DNA from: Asparagopsis taxiformis
Taxonomy: Eukaryota > Rhodophyta > Florideophyceae > Bonnemaisoniales > Bonnemaisoniaceae
Direction: 5' to 3'
DNA length: 64,000 nucleotides
Assembly (NCBI GenBank): GCA_030407315.1
Contig: JALQPE010000284.1
Span: 19,821 to 83,820, forward strand
Positions 34,560 to 43,772 of this stretch are shown in pieces. Under the pieces are notes generated by a model. It did no database searches. It was not told the origin of the DNA and worked only from the letters and a program-made list of their open reading frames with translations. Every line of letters starts with the position of its first letter. The first letter of the stretch is position 1. The position numbers and the translations under genes were made by a program.

Positions 34560-35900
34560 TCTACCAATGTACACACAGGTTTTTTCCATCATATTGTATG
34601 GATTTTTGTTGCAGTGTAATGGTTGCAAACCAGCAGTATAGATGGATTGTAGTACTGATTTGAGTGGTAAAGTACCATCAAAGAAGGTGGTTGAAGGGCT
34701 GGAAGGACGGGAAATTTACCACCGGACGGGATGGAATGGATAGGGTGGGACGCTGGCTTTCGGCGGGTGGGAGACGCCACTATTCTAATCATAGGATCTA
34801 GGATGGGAAGTGTAGGACAGATAAGAACTGAACATATGACAGATTGGTCATGTCGACCAGAATTACATCTTCTTCCTGGTAGGGAAGGGGACTGCAAGTT
34901 TATTCTAACGAGCGCTGAATTAAAGTATTGATAGTACTACCATTTCTACTCTACAAAACTGCTATCTATGTACTGTGAGCTGTAGAAAACTAAAGCCTAT
35001 TTCCTATTTCGGAGTAGAGACGAAATAAAGTATGGATATGATGAATAGAGGAAAAAGTTAGAAATTGAAATGAACCCATAGCGATTGAAGAGAAGGTGAA
35101 AATACGTACCGAAAGGGGAGCGGGAGGGGAGAATGAGAAGAAAGAACCGAATTATGGGAGAGAGAAAGTCTGTTAGTATTTGTTGTAGCGTCTTGGTCAG
35201 AGTAGAGATGGAGAACTTACATGGTTACATGGGAAGGGAATTGAGAAAGCAGAAGGAGATCCCCTATAGGGGAAAAACCTGGGTGATAACGAGAGAGAGT
35301 GACGAGAAGAGTGGAAAAGAGTGACGGTAGGCGCTTAAATGTCGACAGAAGGTGCCCGTGGCGGTCAGAAACGACGCTTGGCACGACGCTTGGCGAGACT
35401 AAAGCGCGCACTTTTTTCTATTTCAAAAAATGGCGGACAATTGTGCCGCACAGCAAATGAAGACGTCCAAGATGGTCACAAATCTTACAGCGCACCATGC
35501 GCCGTGAGTACAGTGAAAGAACAAAGATGTTCAGAGAATGAGAATTAAATCAGAAGGATAAAGTCGAAAGGACGCGGTATGGAATATGTGTAAAGAGGGA
35601 TGTACAAGTAGTGGTTAAAAAGCACAAAAAGATATTAGAGTGTAAGTACGTATAGATGGAATGAGTTATTATCAGGGAGCAGAGCAGAAAAGACTTTCAC
35701 GTAAAGATTTAATGTTTTGATGTTGTGTGAGGTGGGAAAGTAGAGAAGGGCACATAGATTGTTAGCGATATATAAATTTATATGAACAATATTGTACCGA
35801 GTAGTAATAGAAAGCTAGCCTGCCCTCGGAGGGTGTCTATTTCCTCTAGTGGTGATAGAAGAAGGTCCGCCATCGAGGAAAGATGGACCACCATGTGTAA
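34560..35900. other. Non-coding, purine-rich stretch of element 2
   Basis: No coding region or domain recognised. About 35000-35320 is strongly A/G-biased on the plus strand. Confidence 0.4.
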
Positions 35901-35922
35901 TAGAACGAGTAGAAAAGTTGAC

Positions 35923-36838
35923 GGAGCATATATGCTCTCATCCACAACTGTACTCCTGAACTATAGTTCAGCAGTACAGTTGTGGATGAGACAGACCTTT
36001 CGAACACCAGCGGTAAGAGGCCGAAACCAGCTTCCCATGAGCTTCTGTACCTCGCATTCTCCAGATTCATACTTTGAGACAGGATAGACTAGCGCACATG
36101 GATGTAGAGGATATGAAACGGTATCGGAAGCAGTAGTCTGATCGGTTCTCTGTTCTCGAAGAAATACTTCCAGGACTATCCAGAGTGTAGGATAAGATGA
36201 CATGGAAAGAACAGGAGTCGATCAACTCCTGTTCTTTCCATGTCTTCGAAGACAGAAACCGGCAGCACGCCTGAAGGACAGAACCCTTTGTGACCTCCTC
36301 AGGTTTAGAGCAATCACGGAAAGCAGAAGTACTGGAGGTGCCGGATGTTTAACCATCCGGTACCTCCAGTACCAATTGGTCAGAAGAGGTCCACCGGACG
36401 CCTTTGGCGAGATACCCGAGAATATTCTCAGGCAAATCTACTTCTCATCCATATGGATGAGAAGCTACTCACTACTAGTAGTTCTGCTTGCACATTCGTA
36501 AACAGCTGTAGAACTGGAGAGCTTCACCGTCACCCACGAGTAGTGGTTGTATAGGGAGAAGAAGCACGGGTGGAAGGATGTGCAAAGATGATTGAGAAAT
36601 GGGTCAACGGTAGTGCACCATGGTGCACAATCGTTGACCCACTTCACTAGAAAACCAAGATACCATATTGGACACTGGTTTACTTGAGACACACGCTTGT
36701 CCAGGAAGACGAAGAGAGGGGCAATACCCCGTTCGGGACCTCCTGACGCTGTTTTTTCATACTCGACTAGTCGAGCAAAACTCAATCTGGGTAGCAAACT
36801 AGTCCGGATTGAGTTTTGCTCGACCAGTTCCAGTATGC
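35923..36838. repeat. Array of six unrelated perfect or near-perfect hairpins
   Basis: Hairpins lie at 35936-35991 (19-bp stem, loop itself palindromic), 36199-36244 (20-bp stem), 36329-36372 (22-bp stem, one or two mismatches), 36441-36464 (24-bp perfect palindrome), 36600-36641 (10-bp outer stem around a 16-bp palindrome) and 36758-36838. Smaller palindromes lie at 35924-35937 and 36471-36482. Stem sequences differ from one hairpin to the next, so this is not a simple tandem repeat. No coding role is seen. Confidence 0.85.
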
Positions 36839-37830
36839 CAAATATTTGGCCCCTCTGCAGATTTCGCTCTAGTCTACGAATGTGCTGGTAATTACAATGT
36901 AATTGAAGTAATTGTAATTACATTTTTTGGAGCACACTAGATTCTCGAGACCGACTAGCTGGCGAGATAATTACTTCCCGTAATTAGTAGTTGAAATTGA
37001 CGCTCAATTACAATTACTTCAATTACAATGTAATTACCACTATATTCAGAAACTAAAGTGAAATCTACAGGGGGGGTCAAAAAATTTGTCATACCGGAAT
37101 TGGTCGAGTAAAACTCAATCCGGCCTAGTCCGTTTCCCGGATTGAGTTTCACTCGACCAATTCCGGTATGACAAATTTTTTGACCCCCCTGTAGATTTCA
37201 CTCTAGTTTCCAAACATGGTGGTAATTACATTGTAATTGAAGTAATTGTAATTACATTTTTTGGAGCACACTAGACTCTCGAGACCGACTCGCTGGCAAG
37301 ATAATTACTTTCCGTGATTAGTACTTTGAAATTGACACTCAATTGCAATTACTTCAATTACAATGTAACTACCGCCATATTTGGAAACTAGAGCAAATTC
37401 TATGGGAGGGTCAAGAAATTTGTCATACCGGAATTTGTCGAGTAAAACTCAATCCGGGAAACGGACTAGGCCGGATTGAGTTTTGCTCGACCAATTCCGG
37501 TATGACAAATTTTTTGACCCCCTTGTAGATTTCACTGTAGTTTCCGAATATGGTATTAATTACATTGTAATTGAAGTAATTGCAATTGAGTGTCAATTCC
37601 AACTACTAATTACGGAAAGTAATTATCTCGCCAGCGAGTCGGTCTCGAGAATCTAGTGTGCTCCAAAAAATGTGATTGCAACTACTCTAATTACATTGTA
37701 ATTACCACCATATTCGTAAACTAGAGTGAAATTTACAGGGGGGTTAAAAAATTTGTCATACCGGAATTAGTCGAGCAAAACTCAATCTGGAAATCAAGCA
37801 ACGCCGGATTGAGTATTGCCAAACTAGTCT
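36839..37830. repeat. Tandem array of alternating palindromic units A and B
   Basis: Unit A (about 37070-37200, 37405-37530, partial 37738-37830) is a hairpin with arms of about 50 bp containing GTCATACCGGAATTGGTCGAG. Unit B (about 36880-37040, 37215-37375, 37555-37720) contains inverted GGTAATTACA...TGTAATTACC arms and a CTCGAGACCGACT core. They alternate with a period of about 330 bp. The loop between the A arms reads CCTAGTCCGTTTC in one copy and GAAACGGACTAGG in the next, that is, the loop is inverted. Confidence 0.85.
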
Positions 37831-37899
37831 TTGAGCTGTAACGTCCATCCATAGTCACCTACAACATGTCTGCTAGTCCTCCAGCCTCACCCGCTTTGG

Positions 37900-39590
37900 A
37901 TGCGACGCCTATGCTCTTTGCCCCTCTCCACACCATACAATTCCGTCATGCCTCCTCCCAACGAAAACAACGACCTGCTCTGCGAAATAGAAGAGATGTA
38001 CTCCGCACTTCTTCAACGGTTTCTCGCTCCTATCCATGATGGATTGGCCGCTTTGCGCTATCTAGCTTCAATTCTAGAGGGTACCAACACGCGTGGCGTT
38101 TCATGCCGGGACCACGGTCCCGACATGCACATTGCTTGCCAGGTCGTGAACAGCATTTTCACCAACAAAGCCACCGTCTCCCGCTTTGTAGCTCACTGCA
38201 CCATAAAGGAATTGGCGAGGACTGGCACTCCGTTCGAAAACTCCTCTGCAAACCCTTCTGAACCTTCCAATTCATGTCCAACTCTGCTCCTCGCCGCGTT
38301 GTCCTTCTCCCAATTCTCTTCCGCCCCTTCAGACACCACACAGTCCAAGCGGTCCCTCATCACCAGCCCTGTCGGGAAGAAACACGTCTACCTTCAGCGG
38401 TCCATCGCCGGCTCTGCTTTCTTGTCGATGGCCAATGACCACATCGTTAGGTGGAAGGATTCTACCATGCGCAAGGCAGGACTAGCAGACCCTGGAGAAG
38501 AAGATGACCTTAAAATGTCGACAGAACTCCGCAGCTATCCACTTCGCAATGCGACTGTTGTGCCTCTGAACAAGCCCGCCTGGGTGCGCCTCCCATCTCA
38601 TGCTCTTCGCGAAGCATTTGCTCTCGCGATGCCTACCGACGAAGACAACCTCTTCGTGCCCCCTTCAAAGCGGAAAAGACTATCTACCGACTCCGACATG
38701 GAATCCATTCAAGCTCCCTCACCCTCGTCCCCCACTTTCAGAAATTCCGGTCTCGCTCCCGCCGACACTGCACCAGTTCTAATCGCTACTTCCGCGCTGC
38801 GTGCACTCACAAAGTTCTTCAACAACTCCAGAAAGACTGTGAAACTGGAGCTCCTCAAATCGTCCTTTCTTCTCCACCAAGACTTCGGCGCCGCTCTCCT
38901 CGAAAATCCTGCGAGCAGAAACCATGGTTCGTTCATGACTGGAAGCAATGAGCTCCCCATTCGTCCCCCGACGATTCCATTCCGACCACAACGAGAGCGT
39001 ACGGAAACAGTGCCGAAGCACACAAAGTTTATGAAGAAAACGACAAAATCTTCAACGCTTTCACACTCGGCTGTGAGGAGCTCATGGTTCAGCTCACCTA
39101 TACAGTTTCCGTCACAGACACAGATGCTGTCTCCTCATCCCCCAGTACCTCAAAGCAGAGAAAAGCGGTGATAAAATTCTCCTTCCTCACTACTGCCATG
39201 ATTCTTATCAGCAGTCTCACTCAGTGCAATCAACGTCACATTCTCTGTTACAGCATGCAAAGTATTCTCGCCGCTTACAAAATTGCTCTATGTTTGAAGT
39301 CCCTCTTCTGCACAATGCTCAATGCAGAATATTATGCAGAAGATGGCTTCCCATGTGTTGGACATCACGGCTGCCTCGACATTCGCGACTACATCCCGGG
39401 TGGCGAGCTACTCTCCAGTTTGATTCGGAAGAAGAGGAACGTATCTGCCCATGAATATGAGACCATCAAATTTGATGAATCTGACCTTCACTCTACGGCG
39501 TCTGAGGACCCCAATCCTTCCTGCAACGCCACAGAAGATTTGCAACCTCTCTACGAAGATGAACAGCTTGTAATATCCCTCGTAAAGTGA
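37900..39590 (+). pseudogene. Unknown ORF of element 2, one frameshift
   Basis: A first frame (37900-39171; likely ATG MPPPNENNDL at about 37948) encodes about 400 residues with no motif I recognise. It has Ser/Pro-rich segments and a basic PPSKRKR patch that could be nuclear-localising. Between about 38940 and 39030 coding appears to pass to another frame (reading VYEENDKIFNAFTLGCEELM), which continues to the stop at 39590 with an acidic tail. The pair looks like one gene of about 540 residues with a single frame break. It is the only coding sequence of element 2 outside the putative element 3, so it could be its transposition or accessory protein. No homology claimed. Confidence 0.45.
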
Positions 39591-39715
39591 GTCTTGCCCC
39601 ATACCTAGAGCTAGCTACTTCAAACCCTGCCGTAAAACTTTGTGTTTGTTGTCACCTTCATACTTGGTAAGTGCCCATTTTACTGCTTTCACCTCCTTCC
39701 TTCTACTAGCACCTT

Positions 39716-39749
39716 CGTCTGTGTTCTCGGAAATGGACGCGGACGTCCA
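39716..39749 (+). repeat. Left terminal repeat of element 3
   Basis: Inverse of 59958-59991 with about one mismatch (GTGTTCTCGG against GTGTTTTCGG). Confidence 0.75.
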
Positions 39750-40079
39750 CAACCTCTAGTACACCTAGTATTACTAGGCGGACGTCCATGTTCTCCAGTA
39801 TTTTTGGATGTCCGCCTAGAACCGGACGTCCATGCGGTCTAGTACGTCTAGAATTACTAGGGCGACATTCATTGTTTCTAGTACCACGGATGTCCCCCTC
39901 GGGATGGACTTCCGCCATGTCTATGTCCACCTAGGACGGGCGCCGGTTCAGAAATTCAAAAATTTCGACCCCAGAAATTTCTGCCGCCGTGCTCGACATG
40001 GATGTCCGCATCCATCACGGCGCCCACTCTATTTTTCCTTGTCGGTCGACTCCAATTTCGTCTTTAATTTTTTCATCCT

Positions 40080-41160
40080 CTCGCTCACACCCCCTTCCAG
40101 TTGGCGCTCACCTCCCCCGTACTGTACCTCAAACACCCCCAATACCACTCTAGCACGCATTTTCAGCTACCTATCCCCGCTTCCACGGTGCACACCTCCA
40201 TTCCATACCTACTTTTCTGCTCTACCGTACAGATTTCGTATAACCAGTCCTCATACTACCTCAGAATAGCGAAAAACACCCCCTATCTCCTCGACCATGC
40301 TCTCCCCCATCACCTTTGCAACGTATTGTTCTTCAATACCCTCTCTCCTCTACCTTCAACCCCTCTCCTTCGCCCTCTCCACAAACTTCCCCTACAGCTT
40401 ACTCTTCCAAAACCTCTCAGTCCCCATCCAGTACCCGACCTGCTCCACCCCTCCCTCCCTCAGCTGCTCCATGCCCCCCACGCCATCCGCATCTTCGATA
40501 CCGTATACACCACCACCACTGGCCCACGCTCCCGCTCCCCCGCCGTCTCCCCAGAAACCTCCCCGCTCTGAAACACATATCAACCCCCCACTTCGCACCC
40601 TTCCTCCCACTCCCCTCCCTCCCCAAATACAATAACCCCCTTCTTCTCCATCACATCCCCACTCACCACAGCCAGAACAGACGCCACCCCTCCCCCTCTT
40701 TCTCCTCACTTTCCTAAAACCCCCTCCTCTCGGCGCCTTCAACCGCACCCTCCTACGGTCCCACCTAAACACCTCCTCCGCCCTCACTACCCCAACACCC
40801 CGCAGCGTCTCCCCAATCCCCATAATATGCTTGTCGGCACTCCTCTCCGAATCACACTCCAATCTAAACCCGCACTCCGTACATTTCCACCTCCCCCTGT
40901 ACCATCCCAAGATTGCATCCCTCCACAGAACACATCCTCATACCACAGAAGAATTTTCTTCCTCTCATACCTCATCCTTAAAACCTTCATCTGCTCCATG
41001 TAAATTTCGATGTAAATATTTTCTCCACTATGCAATCTCAAACATGTATGAGCCTATGCCTTTCCGCTTTGTTAACCCTGAATATTGGTACTCATGTATT
41101 CATAAAATAGGGCCACCCACATCCCTATCCCGTTCTGCAAGCTTTACAAACCACTAGACG
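40080..41160. other. Pyrimidine-rich non-coding stretch
   Basis: About 40080-40760 is extremely C/T-rich on the plus strand with very few G. Open frames here are low-complexity artefacts of that bias. No gene supported. Confidence 0.5.
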
Positions 41161-41340
41161 CATACTCCACAACTATACAACAAACACTACCCGCTATTTC
41201 AGACGACGCGGTACACAAGTAGCGTAGTCTCAACCTTCCGTGCAGCCTTCCCTGATGCATACAAGTGCGAAACACGTCTAGACTACTACTACTACGATAT
41301 AGTATATCAGAAGTGACTGCGGGAATTTTCGGCACAGGAG

Positions 41341-41445
41341 ATGCTGGGCCACCAAATTGATTTTTCGGAAATTCTAGAATTTCTGGGCTGGCCAGCAGTG
41401 CAATCGAGCTGGACATCCACCGGACGTCCATTTCAGGTTGGTTGT
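41341..41445 (+). repeat. Repeat R, partial copy 1
   Basis: Contains only the right part of repeat R: TTCTAGAATTTCTGGGCTGG, then GAGCTGGACATCCACCGGAC and GTCCATTTCAGG. Confidence 0.7.
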
Positions 41446-41622
41446 GAGAGAGTGGGGCGGGACCATGATGAAACAAGGACCAAGACCTGTCCCTGGCGTA
41501 TTGAGCCTGAAATCGACCCTTCGTGAGACGCGATTTTGGCTTACAGTTAGTGCTTACAGAAGCCAGTGACAACCCCACTCGGGGCGGCGGTCGGTTCCTG
41601 GGGCCGTTGTGGCCAAATTAGA

Positions 41623-41830
41623 CACCTTGATTTCAATTAAAATTTGGGCTATTCTCAAAAACATGCACATGTGAACATGTTTTTGAGATGGGGGTGTGCC
41701 GTACGGCACAATCGACCGCCCAAATCGATGTTTTTTGCAATATTTTTTTCTGCCCGAAATTGTAGAATTTCTGGGCTGGCCAGCAATGCATCTGAGCTGG
41801 ACATCCACCGGACGTCCATTTCAGGTTGAT
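41623..41830 (+). repeat. Repeat R, copy 2
   Basis: A full copy of about 200 bp. Landmarks: AAAATTTGGGCTATTCTC; a hairpin with a 15-bp stem (CTCAAAAACATG...CATGTTTTTGAG); the perfect 14-bp palindrome GTGCCGTACGGCAC; CGACCGCCCAAATCGATG; and the end GGACGTCCATTTCAGG, which resembles the terminal motif of element 3. Lies 270 bp beyond the 3' end of the dioxygenase gene. Confidence 0.85.
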
Positions 41831-42098
41831 CGTGTATCGTGCACGTCCACCCATTACCGGAAGCAAGTAGGCGATGAAGCACGTACAAACCCAATTGTTC
41901 TGCTATTTCTACCATAGACCATCGAGTCTAGAGATGTGAGGGAATCGTCCTGGAAATCATGCTCCAACCCACGAGGGAATGGACAATCTAGTTTGAAAGC
42001 ATGGAACGGAAGTACATTATACTAGGTTCATAGATTGAAAGTGATAAAGGAGATGATTATATTCTCGATAATTGTTTACCAAAGTAGTAGTTGTTAAG

Positions 42099-43772
42099 CT
42101 ATCTAGCCGTCGGAAAATTGTTCTTCTCTTCGTCCTCACTATATTCAGGATCTCCCGGCAGAATAGGCGTTATCGGCAACTGTGGAGTTGATCTGCTCAA
42201 GATGAATTCTTCACCCGCTGTGAGGGTTCTCTTCTTGGGAGCTTCTGTCGTCTTCATCCGCATGATTCCGAGCTGCCCTGTCTTCGGCCTACGATCTTTC
42301 TTGACCGGGATGGGAACAACTGTCTTGTGGCGAACATTGACAGGTGCCGGTTGACTTTGCCTGGCAGACCGGCGCGGAGCATTGGGGATTACTTCTTCTT
42401 CGAATCCCAACCGCCTGATGAAACCAAACGAAACATTGTCGGGAATCGGATACGACGCATTCCTGAAATACGTGTGATACCTCGTTGTCGTGTGTGACAC
42501 AACTCTGTCGACATGCCCTGCCCCGGCATGTTGTACATGGCCGTGACCGATGAAGACTGAACGTGGCGGAACGATTACCTTCTTCAGCTTCATCGTCTTG
42601 GCGTACATATCTAATTCCAGCGCTTTGGAAAAGACGTACTTGTGGGACCCTGGACACACCCAGATAGGGAATGGGTCATCTCCGTTGGCAATAACAAAGT
42701 AACCCGGAAGTTGATCTTTGCGGTCGCGAGGAGGAACAGGGAAATCATTGTGTGGGACCTGCCGAGGACACCCCTTTCCCGTTATCAAAAACCGTCCCCC
42801 AGATGCCGGCATGACAAGTTTTTCTCCCGGTAAACCGCACTCCTCCAGCCCTATCAGCCGGACAAGGATTCCCAACCACACATCCAGCAGGGCTCGCCGC
42901 GTCACAAACTTGAACCGGTCGATATGCGTCTCATCGTTCTCGGCATAGTCAACCAGGCAGTGGCGCGTAGACGTGAAGCGAGCCCTCCCCTCATTCCGGT
43001 TCTTCTCATCTGTTTCATCGTCCCCTGTATTGACAATGGGACTCCACAGCTGCCGGTTCCCAGGGTCCTTGTGCACCTCCTCCCCCTCCCACGTTCCCAA
43101 AAAGTACCGAAACAATTCCTGGTTAGGAATTTCTTCCATGAGACCCAAGTCAAATGGGAACTTGTCCGACGCATCGAGGTAGCTTACATCCGCGAAATTG
43201 TGCATCACCGTATACCCTCGCTCGTTGATTTCCGTTCGGCAATTGTGGAAGTACGCCATACCAGTGCCGGCCTCATACGAATCCTTCCAGCTTGTAGACA
43301 TTCGCGCAACCTGGGCGAAGTCCAGCCTCGAGGGTAGAAACGTCGATGTAGGCTCACACATCGCCTTGGCAGCCATCTTCCACGCTGCGAAAAACATCGG
43401 ATAGATGGTGTCGATCTCCAAAACAAGATGACGAGCCCGATGTTGTTCCGGAATATGCAGCCCCTCAAACACAGGGTCCATCGCCACTTGCTTCAAATAC
43501 CTCACCTCTCTGCCCTCCTCATCGATTTCCACACTCTCCAATAACAACCTGAGCTCAATCGGGGGCAGACAGCCAACCCTCACCGATGCGATGACGTCCG
43601 CGGGACGCTGCGCCAGATGATGCCCTTCGGCTCGGTCTTTGACTTCGAAATCGTCAGGAAGAGATGGCATACGGTCGTCGAACAGGAGGTCGTGTTCAGA
43701 AGGAGAGTCACGAACGATGTAACCGTCTTCATCGACTTCCACTCCTTCCGGAACAGTGAATGTAATTGTCAC
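42099..43772 (-). CDS. 2-oxoglutarate/Fe(II)-dependent dioxygenase
   Basis: 557 codons from the first start-like codon (GTG, 43772). The iron and cosubstrate residues of the double-stranded beta-helix fold are visible: H341 and D343 in VPHND, H415 in VQHAGAGH, and R431 in TRYHTYF. Between them GYFVIANGDDPFPIWVCPGSHKY has the turn of phytanoyl-CoA-dioxygenase-like enzymes. A basic C-terminal tail (about 470-540) could bind nucleic acid. The GTG overlaps the stop of the ParB-like gene by 4 nt (GTGA), the frame is open for at least 35 codons upstream without ATG, and the next ATG is residue 35. It may therefore be translated as a fusion with the upstream gene through a frameshift or intron. Substrate unknown; a modified DNA base is a reasonable guess because TET/JBP oxygenases ride on fungal transposons. 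Confidence 0.78.
   Translation of the reverse strand: MTITFTVPEGVEVDEDGYIVRDSPSEHDLLFDDRMPSLPDDFEVKDRAEGHHLAQRPADVIASVRVGCLPPIELRLLLESVEIDEEGREVRYLKQVAMDPVFEGLHIPEQHRARHLVLEIDTIYPMFFAAWKMAAKAMCEPTSTFLPSRLDFAQVARMSTSWKDSYEAGTGMAYFHNCRTEINERGYTVMHNFADVSYLDASDKFPFDLGLMEEIPNQELFRYFLGTWEGEEVHKDPGNRQLWSPIVNTGDDETDEKNRNEGRARFTSTRHCLVDYAENDETHIDRFKFVTRRALLDVWLGILVRLIGLEECGLPGEKLVMPASGGRFLITGKGCPRQVPHNDFPVPPRDRKDQLPGYFVIANGDDPFPIWVCPGSHKYVFSKALELDMYAKTMKLKKVIVPPRSVFIGHGHVQHAGAGHVDRVVSHTTTRYHTYFRNASYPIPDNVSFGFIRRLGFEEEVIPNAPRRSARQSQPAPVNVRHKTVVPIPVKKDRRPKTGQLGIMRMKTTEAPKKRTLTAGEEFILSRSTPQLPITPILPGDPEYSEDEEKNNFPTAR

Noticed and set aside
35923..37830. CRISPR-like array
   Set aside because: The repeated feature is hairpin structure with differing stems; there are no uniform repeats with unique spacers, no cas genes and the context is eukaryotic.
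40080..40910. Overlapping long frames in the C/T-rich stretch
   Set aside because: Several frames on both strands are open at once because stop codons are rare in this composition; residues are low-complexity.
42099..43772. Firm TET/JBP assignment for the dioxygenase
   Set aside because: Iron and cosubstrate residues are clear, but the surrounding sequence looks as much like phytanoyl-CoA-type oxygenases; family left open.
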